Below are positions 8,951-19,702 of a stretch of DNA of 64,000 bases, piece by piece. The DNA is from Cycloclasticus sp. (GTDB taxonomy: Bacteria; Pseudomonadota; Gammaproteobacteria; Methylococcales; Cycloclasticaceae). The stretch covers positions 744,001 through 808,000 of the forward strand of contig PADC01000006.1 of assembly GCA_002700385.1 (NCBI GenBank), written 5' to 3'. Under the pieces are notes generated by a model. The model worked only from the letters and a program-made list of their open reading frames with translations, was not told the DNA's origin and ran no database searches. The position numbers and the translations under genes were made by a program. How positions within the stretch are numbered: the stretch's first letter is position 1; each line of letters begins with the position of its first letter.

Positions 8951-9079
8951 CGCATCAGCAATGACCTGACAGCACAAGCCCCTCAATCAATCGATGTCAT
9001 CGAATTGTCACATTAATATCTTTTAATTGCCCTAGACTCTGTTAGATACTCACCCCAAATTCATGCGACAACGATTGAT

Positions 9080-10864
9080 ATGACAGAATTAGAGGCCTCT
9101 TTAGAGCAATCTTTACATAATATCCTGAAGAATTCTTCAATCACCCCGGTTTTCCAACCCATTATATCGCTTGCAAATAATGCTATTCATGGTTACGAGG
9201 GGTTAATTAGAGGGCCTTCCAACAGCCCCTTACATTCACCCTTTAATTTATTTGAAACTGCCGCCAAACATGGGCGCCTGGCTGAATTAGACCTATTATG
9301 CCGCAAGGTCACCATCGAACGGTATGCCCAGTTAAAACTCAATAAAAAACTATTTCTCAATACCATCCCTGAAATATTGTTATATAAAGACTACCAGCAT
9401 GGCCATACCCTTGATTACTTAAAGCGAGCCGGCATTGACAGCAAACAAATCGTGATAGAACTGACCGAGCAGCACCCCATTGACGATTACAGCTTGATGG
9501 TCAACGCAACACAACATTATCAAAACATGGGGTTTTCAATCGCCATCGATGATCTCGGTGCTGGGCACTCAGGCTTAAGAACCTGGTCCGAAATTAAACC
9601 CGACTTTGTTAAAATCGACCGACACTTTCTACAAAATATTCATGAAGACAAGCACAAGCAACAATTTGTCCAATCGATTATTGATATTGCCAAAGGAGTC
9701 GACTGCCGCGTTATTGCTGAGGGCATAGAACAGCGTGAAGAATATTTAACCAGCGAGCGCTTGGGCATGGACCTTGTACAAGGCTATTACTTTGCCCGCC
9801 CAGCTTATCAGCCAACACGATCGTTAAAACCTGGGCTGCTGTCCAAAAGGCGAGAAGAAATCAGTAGACCTTACAACAGCATTCGCAGTGCACAAACTGT
9901 TGAAAAGCTGTTAACCCCTCTTGAGCCCATTCATTTCCAGACCTTGTTTAATGAAATATATGATCGGTTCGTTACGTCAGACAAGCTGTCCTCCCTTCCC
10001 GTTGTTGATGACCATCACCGAATAGCTGGGGTTATTTTTCGCCATGACTTTCTTAACGTTTGCGCCAGCCGATTTGGAAAAGAGCTACACAGTAAAAAAA
10101 CAGCCGAGTTTTTTTTAGACAAAGACCCCATTTGTATTGATATACACCTGCCTCTTCATCTATTAAGCCACACCATCGACAAGCATCAATTCAAAATACG
10201 CAATGAGTCATTCATCATGACTGAAAACGACGTATACAGGGGCATGGGGAATTACCTTGACCTGTTAAAAGACCTGACAGAAATGAAAATAAGCTTTGCT
10301 AAACACATGAATCCACTGAGCAACTTACCAGGCAATGTCCCCATCAGCCAACAAATCAGTTCTTTCATTGATAGCGCTGAAAATTTTACTGTCTGTTACT
10401 TTGATCTTGATCATTTCAAACCATACAACGATACCTATGGCTTCAGTAAAGGGGATGAAGTTATCCGCAAAGTGAGTGAATTATTGTGTCAACACAGCTG
10501 TGAAAATAACGACTTCGTTGGGCATGTTGGCGGAGATGATTTTGTTGTTATTTACAGCAGTTCTGATTGGGAAAAACGATGTGACAACATTCTAGCCGAC
10601 TTTGAAAAATCGCTGGGTCTTTTCTACTCGGAAGAGCATTTATCTGCCTCCGGAATACAGGCCCTCGATAGGCATGCTAAGCCTGCCTTTTTCCCGCTTT
10701 TATCCATATCAATTGGCGCACTTCGAGCACATGATTTTGATGGTATTCGAAACGAAGCAGACATCTCTTCAATTGCCACCGCCGCGAAGTCTATGGCCAA
10801 GAAAATAAGGGGTAACAGTTTGTATCTTATCAGGCCAGAAGAGCACTTGGATCAAGCCTTGTGA
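9080..10864 (+). CDS. EAL-CBS-GGDEF c-di-GMP signalling protein
   Basis: 594-residue cytoplasmic protein with no membrane segment. N-terminal EAL phosphodiesterase domain (about 20-250) keeps the catalytic set: EGL at 40-42, Asn94, Glu127, Asp157-Asp158, Lys178, Glu214 and Gln234. A CBS-pair-like region covers about 275-395. The C-terminal GGDEF domain has GGDDF at 484-488, an accepted active variant, and FDLDHFKPYND. Both activities look possible, with the CBS pair likely sensing a nucleotide. It is transcribed away from phoB across a 191-base gap containing the phoB PHO box, so phosphate control is possible but unproven. No operon partner is seen. Confidence 0.9.
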   Translation: MTELEASLEQSLHNILKNSSITPVFQPIISLANNAIHGYEGLIRGPSNSPLHSPFNLFETAAKHGRLAELDLLCRKVTIERYAQLKLNKKLFLNTIPEILLYKDYQHGHTLDYLKRAGIDSKQIVIELTEQHPIDDYSLMVNATQHYQNMGFSIAIDDLGAGHSGLRTWSEIKPDFVKIDRHFLQNIHEDKHKQQFVQSIIDIAKGVDCRVIAEGIEQREEYLTSERLGMDLVQGYYFARPAYQPTRSLKPGLLSKRREEISRPYNSIRSAQTVEKLLTPLEPIHFQTLFNEIYDRFVTSDKLSSLPVVDDHHRIAGVIFRHDFLNVCASRFGKELHSKKTAEFFLDKDPICIDIHLPLHLLSHTIDKHQFKIRNESFIMTENDVYRGMGNYLDLLKDLTEMKISFAKHMNPLSNLPGNVPISQQISSFIDSAENFTVCYFDLDHFKPYNDTYGFSKGDEVIRKVSELLCQHSCENNDFVGHVGGDDFVVIYSSSDWEKRCDNILADFEKSLGLFYSEEHLSASGIQALDRHAKPAFFPLLSISIGALRAHDFDGIRNEADISSIATAAKSMAKKIRGNSLYLIRPEEHLDQAL

Positions 10865-10931
10865 TGATGTGTCGCTCATTTAATTTTACCCATCGGGTCA
10901 TTTGCCCACGATAAAGCTCATTTTCGTTGTT

Positions 10932-10971
10932 AAAAAAAACGGTGATTATTCGTTACTCGAATAACCACCGT
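10932..10971 (-). terminator. Terminator of clpB
   Basis: Inverted repeat ACGGTGGTTATTCG / CGAATAATCACCGT with one mismatch and a four-base loop. It ends in eight T on the minus strand, 23 bases past the clpB stop. Confidence 0.85.
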
Positions 10972-10993
10972 CGATACCTCTCTAACGCACCGC

Positions 10994-13588
10994 TTATTCA
11001 GCTTTTTTAAAGATCAACCGAGCATCATCTGCTTCACCGGCAAGCTCGATGTTAATGATGTCACCCGGCATGAATTTACCAGCTAACAAATCTTGTGCCA
11101 AAGCATTTTCCATACGTTGTTGAATCGCACGCTTCAAGGGTCTTGCGCCATAAACGGGGTCAAATCCAGCCTCACCTAGATTATCAAGCGCTTCATCAGA
11201 CACCTTCAGCTCAATCTCACGTTCCTGCAAACGTTGGCGTAAAATATCCACCTGAATCGTCGTAATCGCCCTAATTTGTGAACGTCCCAACGGATGGAAA
11301 ACCACCGATTCATCGATTCGATTAATAAATTCTGGACGAAAGTGACTGCCCACCACCTCCATGACCGATTTTTTCATTTCATCGTAGTTTGATTCACCCG
11401 CCAATTCCTGAATACGGTCAGAACCTAAATTCGATGTCATCACAATCACTGTATTTCTGAAATCCACTGTTCGGCCTTGACCATCGGTTAAGCGGCCATC
11501 ATCCAACACTTGCAATAAAATATTAAACACATCTGGGTGCGCTTTTTCTACTTCATCCATCAAAATAACGCTATAAGGTCTCCGTCGAATGGCTTCCGTC
11601 AGATACCCGCCTTCTTCATAACCGACATAGCCGGGAGGCGCACCAATTAAACGTGCCACGGAGTGTTTCTCCATAAATTCAGACATATCAACGCGGACAA
11701 TCGCCTCTTCGGTATCAAATAAAAATTCAGCCAACGCTTTACATAATTCAGTTTTACCAACACCCGTTGGACCCAAGAACAAAAAGGAGCCATTGGGTCG
11801 GTTAGGGTCAGACAACCCAGCTCGTGATCGACGTATCGCATCACTAACGGCTTTAACGGCTTCTTCTTGGCCGATTACGCGCGCGCCCAGGCCCTCTTCC
11901 ATTTGAAGCAGTTTTTCGCGCTCGCCCTCCAACATTTTCGATACCGGTATTCCCGTCCATTTAGACACGACCTCGGCGATTTCCTCTTCCGTTACTTTAT
12001 TTCTGAGCAAACTAAATTCTTGTTCGCCGCCAGCATTTTCAGCGTCTTGAATGGCTTTCTCTAAACGGGGTATTTCGCCATATTGCAGCTCAGACATGCG
12101 TGTTAAATCGCCAGCCCGCCGAGCCGTTTCCATTTCAAGCCTAACGCGTTCTAACTCTTCTTTGTGTTGAGCGCTACCCTGCATTGCCGCTTTTTCAGAT
12201 TTCCATACTTCTTCTAAATCAGCGTACTCTTTTTCCAGTTTGTTAATTTCGCTTTCGAGTAACTGCAAACGTTTTAAAGACGCTTCATCGGATTCTTTTT
12301 TAAGTGCTTCGCGTTCAATTTTTAACTGAATTAAACGACGCTCTAGTCGATCCATGGATTCGGGTTTTGAATCCATTTCCATACGAATACGACTGGCCGA
12401 CTCATCAATTAAATCAATCGCTTTGTCAGGAAGCTGCCGATCTGTAATATATCGATGCGACAGCACAGCCGCCGAGACAATCGCTGGATCTGTCACATCA
12501 ACACTGTGGTGTACTTCATAACGCTCTTTTAATCCTCGTAAAATAGCAATGGTATCTTCAACACTGGGTTCATCGACCAATACTTTTTGGAAACGGCGTT
12601 CCAAAGCGGCATCTTTCTCTATATATTGACGGTATTCATCTAACGTCGTTGCCCCCACGCAATGCAAGTCGCCTCGCGCCAAAGCAGGTTTCAGCATGTT
12701 ACCCGCATCCATCGCGCCATCACCTTTACCTGCTCCCACCATGGTATGCAATTCGTCAATAAATAAAATGACTTGCCCTTCTTGTTTGGACACGTCATTC
12801 AACACGGCTTTTAATCGCTCTTCAAATTCACCCCGAAACTTCGCACCCGCAATCAATGCCGCCATATCTAGCGACAATAACCGTTTTGATTTTAAATTCT
12901 CAGGCACCTCGCCGTTCACAATACGTTGGGCAAGCCCCTCGACAATGGCTGTTTTACCTACACCCGGTTCACCAATCAGCACAGGGTTATTTTTGGTACG
13001 GCGTTGCAACACCTGTATGGTGCGTCGAATTTCTTCATCACGGCCAATCACAGGATCAAGCTTGCCTTGCTCTGCACGTTCAGTTAAATCGATGCTGTAT
13101 TTTTCTAGCGCTTGGCGATTTTCTTCCGCGTTTTGATCATTAACCGCTTCGCCACCTCGTAGATCCTCTATCGCTTTTTCGAGCACGCTTTTCGTCGCAC
13201 CCGCTGCTTGCAACGCCTTTCCAGCACTTCCTTTATCTTCTAGTGCCGCCAACAGAAATAGCTCACTTGAAATGTAGGCATCTTTACGCTTCTGCGCGAG
13301 TTTATCTGTGATATTCAGCAGCCGACCTAACTCTTGAGACACTTGGACATCGCCAGCATCTCCTTCAACCGTGGCTGTCCGATCAAGGGTTTCACCCAAA
13401 GCGGAACGTAATTGATTAACATTCACCCCTGCTAATTGCAGTAAGTGGCGTATATTTGCACCGTCCTGATCAAGCATAGCAACCAACAAATGTGCTGGTT
13501 CTATAAACTGATGATCTTTACCTAACGCTAAGCTTTGCGCATCTGAAAGTGCTACTTGAAACTGGCTCGTCAGTTTGTCCATTCGCAT
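10994..13588 (-). CDS. clpB: ATP-dependent disaggregase ClpB
   Basis: Hexameric Hsp100 chaperone that with DnaK pulls proteins out of aggregates. 864 residues: N-terminal Clp repeats (to about 145), first AAA+ domain with Walker A GEPGVGKT near 206, the long coiled-coil M domain (about 405-525), and the second AAA+ domain with GPTGVGKT near 604 and the pore motif GYVGYEEGG. The start MRMDKL has GAGG about ten bases upstream. It is preceded by a sigma-32 promoter. The clpB-pgeF-rluD order matches enterics except for the inserted ZIP gene. Confidence 0.97.
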   Translation of the reverse strand: MRMDKLTSQFQVALSDAQSLALGKDHQFIEPAHLLVAMLDQDGANIRHLLQLAGVNVNQLRSALGETLDRTATVEGDAGDVQVSQELGRLLNITDKLAQKRKDAYISSELFLLAALEDKGSAGKALQAAGATKSVLEKAIEDLRGGEAVNDQNAEENRQALEKYSIDLTERAEQGKLDPVIGRDEEIRRTIQVLQRRTKNNPVLIGEPGVGKTAIVEGLAQRIVNGEVPENLKSKRLLSLDMAALIAGAKFRGEFEERLKAVLNDVSKQEGQVILFIDELHTMVGAGKGDGAMDAGNMLKPALARGDLHCVGATTLDEYRQYIEKDAALERRFQKVLVDEPSVEDTIAILRGLKERYEVHHSVDVTDPAIVSAAVLSHRYITDRQLPDKAIDLIDESASRIRMEMDSKPESMDRLERRLIQLKIEREALKKESDEASLKRLQLLESEINKLEKEYADLEEVWKSEKAAMQGSAQHKEELERVRLEMETARRAGDLTRMSELQYGEIPRLEKAIQDAENAGGEQEFSLLRNKVTEEEIAEVVSKWTGIPVSKMLEGEREKLLQMEEGLGARVIGQEEAVKAVSDAIRRSRAGLSDPNRPNGSFLFLGPTGVGKTELCKALAEFLFDTEEAIVRVDMSEFMEKHSVARLIGAPPGYVGYEEGGYLTEAIRRRPYSVILMDEVEKAHPDVFNILLQVLDDGRLTDGQGRTVDFRNTVIVMTSNLGSDRIQELAGESNYDEMKKSVMEVVGSHFRPEFINRIDESVVFHPLGRSQIRAITTIQVDILRQRLQEREIELKVSDEALDNLGEAGFDPVYGARPLKRAIQQRMENALAQDLLAGKFMPGDIINIELAGEADDARLIFKKAE

Positions 13589-13622
13589 ATTTCAATCCTC
13601 ATTAAATTAATTTGATGCTTAA

Positions 13623-13653
13623 TTAATGGGGGTAAAACAGCGTTTTTTCAATC
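13623..13653 (-). promoter_or_regulatory. Sigma-32 heat-shock promoter of clpB
   Basis: Minus strand GATTGAAA (13653-13646), 13-base spacer, CCCCCATTAA (13632-13623). The RpoH consensus is CTTGAAA with CCCCATNT after 13 to 15 bases, so the match is close. Confidence 0.88.
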
Positions 13654-13674
13654 CCTAAGGGCTACCAGCAAATG

Positions 13675-14454
13675 TTAATGGATGAAGCCATGCAGCCATC
13701 CAATCAAAGCAATTCCGGCTACCATCAATAAAATTTGCTCTATCGCCGCCGCTGGATTGACCCGTTTGTGCAGGGTTGGAATTAAATCGGCAACGGCTAT
13801 GTAAATAAAGCTAGCCGCGGCAAAGGCTAAAACATAAGGCAAAATATGTTCAAAATCGGCTAACCAAAAATAGGCTACCAAGCCGCCAACTAACGTTGCC
13901 AAACTTGAAACAACATTATAGAGAATCGCTTTTTTACGTGAAAAACCACTTTGCAATAAAATCGCAAAATCACCTATTTCCTGAGGAATTTCATGCGTTG
14001 TCACCGCCAAAGCCGTCACCACACCCAAATGAATGTCCGTCAAAAAGGCTGCCGCGATCAACACACCATCTACGAAATTATGCACGCTATCACCCACCAG
14101 AATCAGCGTGCCGGCTGATTTATGGCTATGCGTATGGACATCCACATGCCCTTCACAATCATCATGATGGCAATGTCGCCATAACACCATTTTTTCCAGC
14201 ACAAAGAAGAACATCAAGCCGCCTAATATGGTGATAGACAAAGCGTGGAAGTGATCATGACCTACTTCTTCCAATGCATGCGGAACCAAGCCTACAAAAG
14301 AAACGCTCAGTAAGGCACCGGTCGCAAAACTCACGCCAAATGGCAAGGCTTTACTAATAATCCTTTTTGGCAAGAAAAGCACTAGCGAAGCACCTAAAAC
14401 ACTTAATGCGCCGCCAAACAGGGTAAATAAGATAATCCAAGTGAGTACTGTCAT
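13675..14454 (-). CDS. ZIP family divalent metal transporter
   Basis: Inner-membrane transporter likely importing zinc or a related divalent metal. 259 residues with about eight helices. The helix-4 motif SVHNFVDGVLIAAAF and helix-5 motif HEIPQEIGDFAILL form the metal site, and a His-rich cytoplasmic loop (WRHCHHDDCEGHVDVHTHSH) lies between helices 3 and 4. It sits between pgeF and clpB, 10 bases after pgeF, so it may be co-transcribed with rluD-pgeF. The exact metal cannot be read from sequence. Confidence 0.9.
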   Translation of the reverse strand: MTVLTWIILFTLFGGALSVLGASLVLFLPKRIISKALPFGVSFATGALLSVSFVGLVPHALEEVGHDHFHALSITILGGLMFFFVLEKMVLWRHCHHDDCEGHVDVHTHSHKSAGTLILVGDSVHNFVDGVLIAAAFLTDIHLGVVTALAVTTHEIPQEIGDFAILLQSGFSRKKAILYNVVSSLATLVGGLVAYFWLADFEHILPYVLAFAAASFIYIAVADLIPTLHKRVNPAAAIEQILLMVAGIALIGWLHGFIH

Positions 14455-14464
14455 GGGTAATAAA

Positions 14465-15205
14465 TTAGGGCTGCAGCCAAATTAACGATGCCATTCGGCC
14501 CGTTATCGGTTCACGCCGATATGAATAAAATTGATTCGGCTGATTATACGTGCAATGTTCACCCCCATAAATTTTTTTTACACCACATTGCAACAGCGTC
14601 ATTCTTGCCAACGCATATAAATCCGCCAAATAATGCGAAGAGTCTACCGGCCTAAAACCCTGTTTCATGAACCAATGTTTGTTTACAAAAGCCTGTTTAA
14701 CTTCTTCGCCTACCTCAAAATGCCCCGGGCCAATAGCAGGGCCTAACCAAGCCATTGAATTGTCTGCTTGACCCAATTGCATCACGGCATTCTCTATAAC
14801 GCCGGTTAGCAACCCACGCCAGCCGGCATGAATGGCCGCAACGGCAGAGCCATCTTCTTTACACAATAAAACGGGTAAACAATCTGCTGTCATCACAGCA
14901 CAAACAACGCCTGAGCTCCTGGCAATAGAAGCATCCGCCTGAATTGAATGATTGGCTAGATTCGGGTTTAACTCAACAACCTTTGCGCCGTGTATTTGCT
15001 CCAGCCAAACAGGGCTTGTAGCTAGCCCAAGCTCATCGCTCAAGACTGACCTATTGGCGCTCACCGCGTCATCTTCATCACCAACATGCATGGCCAGATT
15101 AAAACTTGAAAAACCTGCTTGACTTACACCTCCGTCACGACAGGTTGTTATTGCCTTTACTTGTTGCGGTGCTGGCCAACTGGGAGCAATAAAGTTCATA
15201 CCCAA
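14465..15205 (-). CDS. pgeF: Peptidoglycan editing factor PgeF (YfiH, laccase-domain)
   Basis: Cytoplasmic amidase of the YfiH/DUF152 family that removes mis-incorporated L-Ser from peptidoglycan precursors; older annotations call it polyphenol oxidase. 246 residues. The metal and active-site block TADCLPVLLC, then AAIHAGWRGLLTGV, and the C-terminal GGEHCTYNQPNQFYSYRR are all present. It starts one base after rluD ends, in the usual rluD-pgeF order. Confidence 0.93.
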   Translation of the reverse strand: MGMNFIAPSWPAPQQVKAITTCRDGGVSQAGFSSFNLAMHVGDEDDAVSANRSVLSDELGLATSPVWLEQIHGAKVVELNPNLANHSIQADASIARSSGVVCAVMTADCLPVLLCKEDGSAVAAIHAGWRGLLTGVIENAVMQLGQADNSMAWLGPAIGPGHFEVGEEVKQAFVNKHWFMKQGFRPVDSSHYLADLYALARMTLLQCGVKKIYGGEHCTYNQPNQFYSYRREPITGRMASLIWLQP

Positions 15206-15206
15206 T

Positions 15207-16163
15207 TTACTTAACCGGCATTTCTTGTGTTAACACCTCAACCAAATGACGCATATCAGCCGGCATATCGCATTCCCAAGATATGTTTTCACCAGTCTCC
15301 GGGTGAACAACACCCAATCGAGCAGCATGCAGGGCTTGGCGTTTGAAACCGCGCAAGGTTTCACTCAGCATTTCACTGGCCCCTGCTATTGGTTTATATC
15401 GACCGCCATAAACCTGATCACCTACAATCGGATGATTAATATGGCTCATATGAACACGAATTTGATGAGTACGCCCCGTTTCAAGCTTCACTTTCAATAA
15501 GGTATGTTTTGCAAAACGCTTCGCCACTCGGTAATGCGTCATCGCTTCTTTACCACCCATTTTTACCGCGTATTTTTTTCGATCGGTCGGGTGCCGAGCC
15601 AACGGCTCATCTATCGTTCCACCTGCTGTCATATAGCCGCGAACGACTGTCAGGTATTCACGCTCAAACTCACGGGCCTGTAATTGATCAACTAACGTTT
15701 TATGTGCTGTGAGGTTTTTTGCCACCATCAACAGGCCGCTGGTTTCTTTATCAATTCGATGCACAAGCCCAGCACGCGGCAACCCTTCCAAATCAGCATC
15801 ATGGTGCAAGAGCGCGTTTTGCAACGTCCCATCCCAATTACCCGCCGCAGGGTGTACGACTAACCCGGCCGGTTTATTCACCACCAATACAGAGGCATCT
15901 TCGTAAATGATATCAAGTTTGATGGGCTCAGCTTTTATATCCAGTGACGTGTCTGCAACCGGGTTAATGGCAATGACTTCACCCCCTATCACCTTATCAC
16001 GTGGCCTCTTCGATTCGCCATCAATCAGAATATGCCCGCTATTCAGCCAGTTCTTCAAACGACTACGTGAATACTCAGAGCATAATTCTGCCAAGGCCTG
16101 GTCAAGCCTCAACCCCACCATGTCCGAAGGGACGATTAATTCTATTTGTTGTTCAGTTTTCAA
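15207..16163 (-). CDS. rluD: 23S rRNA pseudouridine synthase RluD
   Basis: Makes the pseudouridines of helix 69 in 23S rRNA. 318 residues: an S4 RNA-binding domain (about 17-75), then the synthase domain with catalytic Asp138 in GLVHRIDKETSGLL and the C-terminal GRTHQIRVHMSHINHPIVGD. It is divergent from bamD across 74 bases, a common gammaproteobacterial arrangement, which supports RluD over RluC. Confidence 0.95.
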   Translation of the reverse strand: MKTEQQIELIVPSDMVGLRLDQALAELCSEYSRSRLKNWLNSGHILIDGESKRPRDKVIGGEVIAINPVADTSLDIKAEPIKLDIIYEDASVLVVNKPAGLVVHPAAGNWDGTLQNALLHHDADLEGLPRAGLVHRIDKETSGLLMVAKNLTAHKTLVDQLQAREFEREYLTVVRGYMTAGGTIDEPLARHPTDRKKYAVKMGGKEAMTHYRVAKRFAKHTLLKVKLETGRTHQIRVHMSHINHPIVGDQVYGGRYKPIAGASEMLSETLRGFKRQALHAARLGVVHPETGENISWECDMPADMRHLVEVLTQEMPVK

Positions 16164-16237
16164 GCTAATAACATTGTAATAATTAATGTGCTACGGCATT
16201 ATAACCGTTTAATTACTCATCACTCGTTATTTAGCCC

Positions 16238-17092
16238 ATGTCTCTGATTCGCCATCCATCCATAAAAAAATTTTTGCTTGCTCTTTTATTCGTTTCTTTA
16301 AGTGCTTGCTCTACGATGGATCTAGTTACACCGATCGAAGCCCCTGATGAAACCGCCAATTGGTCAGCTGCTGACTTTTACAATGAAGCAAAAGCCGAAT
16401 TAGATGATGAAAATTACATTAGCGCCATTGAGCTTTATGAGAGTCTTGAGTCTCGCTACCCCTTTGGCCAATATGCCCAGCAAGCGCAAATTGATTTGGC
16501 CTACGCATATTATAAGAACAACGAACCGGAATCCGCCCTGGCAACGGCCAACCGCTTTATTCGCATTCACCCTCGCCATGTAAACGTAGATTACATCTAC
16601 TACCTAAAGGGGCTCATTAATTTCAATCGTGGTATAGGTTTTTTGGAACGCTACTTGCCAACCGACAAGTCACAACGTGACCCGGGGGCTGCCATTGAGT
16701 CCCTGGATGATTTTGCAACACTCCTGAGACGCTTCCCAGACAGCCAATATGCTGCTGATTCCAAGCAACGTATTGTTGCACTTAAATCAAACATTGCTTT
16801 ACATAATTTAAATGTTGCTCGTTACTATATGAAACGTAAAGCTTATGTTGCCGCTCTTAACCGGGGCAAACACATTATCGAGGAATACCCGCATACAACT
16901 GCTGTACCAAGGGCATTATTATTAATGGTTGAGGCTTATCAACTCATCGGCATGAACGATTTAGCCGCCGACGCGCAACGTATTTATGACCTAAACTACC
17001 CTAACGGGTTGCCTCCATTGGATAACCCCAAATACGCGCACAAAAAAACCACCTCTGAGAAAATTTGGGAGTACTTAGAACTCGACAAATAA
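16238..17092 (+). CDS. bamD: Outer membrane assembly lipoprotein BamD
   Basis: Essential lipoprotein of the BAM complex that inserts beta-barrels. 284 residues; signal peptide with lipobox LSAC and lipidated Cys24. Five TPR-like helical pairs follow, beginning SAADFYNEAKAELDDENYISAIELYESL and including the conserved YPFGQYAQQAQIDLAYAYYK. The C-terminus is a little longer than in E. coli. Convergent with nadE; only 12 bases separate the two stops and no terminator is visible. Confidence 0.96.
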   Translation: MSLIRHPSIKKFLLALLFVSLSACSTMDLVTPIEAPDETANWSAADFYNEAKAELDDENYISAIELYESLESRYPFGQYAQQAQIDLAYAYYKNNEPESALATANRFIRIHPRHVNVDYIYYLKGLINFNRGIGFLERYLPTDKSQRDPGAAIESLDDFATLLRRFPDSQYAADSKQRIVALKSNIALHNLNVARYYMKRKAYVAALNRGKHIIEEYPHTTAVPRALLLMVEAYQLIGMNDLAADAQRIYDLNYPNGLPPLDNPKYAHKKTTSEKIWEYLELDK

Positions 17093-17104
17093 AACAGTCT
17101 GCTT

Positions 17105-18727
17105 TTAGTCGTCAGACAACAGAACTTTATTAAACCCCGACGTTATCGGGAATCTGCGTTCACGACCAAAGGCGCGTGAGGTGATTTTTATGCCCGGCGG
17201 CGCTTGTCGGCGTTTGTATTCGTTCTGTTCAACAAGTCTCAATACCCTGTCAACCACCTCTTGTTTATACCCCTGTTCTAATATCTGGTTTCGTGATTGA
17301 TCTTTTTCGATATAACGTTCGAGAATATCGTCCAGCACAGGATACGGTGGCAAACTGTCTTCATCTTTTTGATCAGGCGCCAGTTCAGCTGACGGTGGCC
17401 GCTCTATAACTCGCTCTGGAATGACTGGCGACAACCCGTTGCGATATTTAGCCAAGGCATACACCATCATTTTGGGTACATCCTTAATCGGGGCAAAGCC
17501 GCCAGCCATATCACCATACAAGGTTGCATAACCTACGCTCATTTCACTTTTATTACCCGTCGTCAGCAACATTTTGCCTTTTTTATTTGAAATCGCCATC
17601 AATAAAACGCCACGGCTTCGCGCTTGAATATTTTCCTCCGTCACATCGTTCTCAAGCCCTTCAAAAACATCATGCAGCATGGAAGAAAACGCATTAACTG
17701 CTGGTTCAATGGAAATCGTTTGGTGATGAACACCCAATGTTTCCGCTTGCTTAATAGCATCTTCATTACTCATGTCAGCGGTGTATTTTGAGGGCATCAA
17801 TACCACCTCTACGCGGTCGCCTCCCAAGGCATCTGCTGCAATAGCCAGCACGAGTGCAGAATCTATACCACCCGATAGCCCAAGTACCGCACCTTTAAAG
17901 CCATTTTTCGTCACATAATCGCGCACACCTAATACCAGCGCTTGATATATTGATTCCAATTCAGACAGCTCATATTTTAAAGAGTGCTCCGCTTTTGAAT
18001 CATGTAAATGATCGACATCCACATAACTGATCGCCTCAACAAACGCCGGAAGCTGCTGCACAACAGCCCTTGAAGCATTCATGACAAACGATGCACCATC
18101 AAAGACCAGCTCATCTTGGCCACCCACTTGATTAATATAAATAATGGGCAAACCTGTTTCTGTAACACGCTGCCGCAAGGTTTCCTCTCGCTTCAGCCTT
18201 TTATTAACTTCAAAAGGTGAGGCATTTAAATTAATAATGAGCGAAGCGCCTGACTGTTTGAGCTGGTCACACACTGAGGCGCTCCATATGTCTTCACACA
18301 CACTCAGGCCCACTGCCTCCTTGCCTAATTTAAATGTACGGGCTTTCGTGCCCGCTTGAAAATAACGTTTTTCATCAAACACACCGTAATTAGGTAACTG
18401 TTGTTTACGGTAGTTGGCCACTAATTCTCCCGCTTGTAAGACAGCCACACTGTTATATAAAACACCTTCGCCTTTTTCGGGGTAACCCATCAAAATGGTT
18501 ATCAAAGGGCAGGCAGATGATATGCGTTCAAGTTGTTTTTCAACGCGTTGTATAAAATCATCCCGTAACAGCAAGTCTTCAGGGGGATAACCCGTAATGG
18601 CCAATTCAGGAAACACGATGGCTAATGCTTTCTCGCTTGTGGCTTGCTGACAAAATTCGATGATTCGATCAGCGTTTCCGTTTAGGTCACCGACAACTGG
18701 GTTAAATTGTACTAAAGCTATTTTCAT
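17105..18727 (-). CDS. nadE: Glutamine-dependent NAD+ synthetase
   Basis: Makes NAD+ from deamido-NAD+ with ATP, taking ammonia from glutamine. 540 residues: N-terminal nitrilase-type glutaminase domain (1 to about 255) with catalytic Glu in FPELAITGYPPEDLL, Lys in YRKQQLPNYGVFDE and Cys in VGLSVCEDIW, then the synthetase domain with ATP pyrophosphatase loop LGLSGGIDSALVLAIA. The C-terminus RRQAPPGIKITSRAFGRERRFP is diagnostic. This is the two-domain form, not the short ammonia-dependent NadE. Confidence 0.96.
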   Translation of the reverse strand: MKIALVQFNPVVGDLNGNADRIIEFCQQATSEKALAIVFPELAITGYPPEDLLLRDDFIQRVEKQLERISSACPLITILMGYPEKGEGVLYNSVAVLQAGELVANYRKQQLPNYGVFDEKRYFQAGTKARTFKLGKEAVGLSVCEDIWSASVCDQLKQSGASLIINLNASPFEVNKRLKREETLRQRVTETGLPIIYINQVGGQDELVFDGASFVMNASRAVVQQLPAFVEAISYVDVDHLHDSKAEHSLKYELSELESIYQALVLGVRDYVTKNGFKGAVLGLSGGIDSALVLAIAADALGGDRVEVVLMPSKYTADMSNEDAIKQAETLGVHHQTISIEPAVNAFSSMLHDVFEGLENDVTEENIQARSRGVLLMAISNKKGKMLLTTGNKSEMSVGYATLYGDMAGGFAPIKDVPKMMVYALAKYRNGLSPVIPERVIERPPSAELAPDQKDEDSLPPYPVLDDILERYIEKDQSRNQILEQGYKQEVVDRVLRLVEQNEYKRRQAPPGIKITSRAFGRERRFPITSGFNKVLLSDD

Positions 18728-18758
18728 AAGCGGTTCGTTGTTAATTTATTGCAAGCAT

Positions 18759-18790
18759 AAAAAAGGGCTGTTTAGTTTACAGCCCTTTTT
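18759..18790 (-). terminator. Terminator of sucCD
   Basis: AAAAGGGCTGT / ACAGCCCTTTT stem with a seven-base loop and T runs, 27 bases past the sucD stop. Confidence 0.85.
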
Positions 18791-18816
18791 ATACCCTTAT
18801 AAATTTTAGCGCTAAA

Positions 18817-19689
18817 TTAGCCCAAAATTTCTTTCATTTTCGCGCCCATTTCAGTTGGTGACTTCACAATGTGAACACCCGCTGCTTCTAAAGCGGCAAA
18901 TTTAGCTTCGGCGGTACCTTGTCCACCAGAAACAATCGCACCAGCATGCCCCATACGCTTCCCTGGAGGTGCTGTCACTCCGGCAATGTAACCCACTACT
19001 GGTTTGGTGACGTTGTTTTTGATGTATTCAGCGGCTTCTTCCTCTGCTGTTCCTCCGATTTCACCCACCATGATAATACCTTTGGTATTTTCATCTGCTT
19101 CAAAACGTGAAATAACATCAATAAAGTTCATCCCATGAATTGGGTCACCACCAATACCCACACATGTACTTTGACCTAAACCAGCTGAGGTTGTTTGATG
19201 GACGGCTTCATACGTTAAGGTACCCGAACGTGATACCACGCCAATGCTGCCTGCTTGGTGAATAAAGCCCGGCATAATACCAATTTTACATTCGCCCGGC
19301 GTGATAACACCCGGACAGTTAGGACCGATTAAAACCACATCGTCATACTGTTCAAGCGCCGCTTTCACTTTCATCATATCAAGCACAGGAATGCCTTCTG
19401 TAATGCAAACAATCACCTTAATCCCTGCAGATGCTGCTTCTAAAACTGCATCGGCAGCGAACGGAGGCGGCACGTAAATCATTGTTGCCGTTGCACCTGT
19501 TGCATTAACAGCATCTTCAACCGTGTTAAAAACAGGGAGATCCAGGTGCTTCTCTCCACCACGACCCGGCGTGACCCCACCTACCAGGCGAGTGCCATAT
19601 TCTAACGCTTGCTCAGAATGAAACGTCCCTTGCTTACCGGTAAACCCCTGGCAAATAACTTTGGTGTCTTTATCAATTAAAATACTCAT
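18817..19689 (-). CDS. sucD: Succinyl-CoA synthetase alpha subunit
   Basis: TCA-cycle enzyme converting succinyl-CoA to succinate with nucleotide triphosphate formation. 290 residues: CoA-binding Rossmann domain with [13 protein letters not shown], ligase domain with [12 protein letters not shown], and the phosphohistidine loop in [21 protein letters not shown] (His near 248). It lies 13 bases after sucC and is followed by a terminator, so the operon is just sucCD. Confidence 0.97.
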   Translation of the reverse strand: MSILIDKDTKVICQGFTGKQGTFHSEQALEYGTRLVGGVTPGRGGEKHLDLPVFNTVEDAVNATGATATMIYVPPPFAADAVLEAASAGIKVIVCITEGIPVLDMMKVKAALEQYDDVVLIGPNCPGVITPGECKIGIMPGFIHQAGSIGVVSRSGTLTYEAVHQTTSAGLGQSTCVGIGGDPIHGMNFIDVISRFEADENTKGIIMVGEIGGTAEEEAAEYIKNNVTKPVVGYIAGVTAPPGKRMGHAGAIVSGGQGTAEAKFAALEAAGVHIVKSPTEMGAKMKEILG

Positions 19690-19702
19690 TATATTTTCCT
19701 AC

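Noticed and set aside
12696-13136. Open frames on the strand opposite clpB
   Set aside because: They are shadows of the clpB coding sequence without ribosome sites or recognisable domains.
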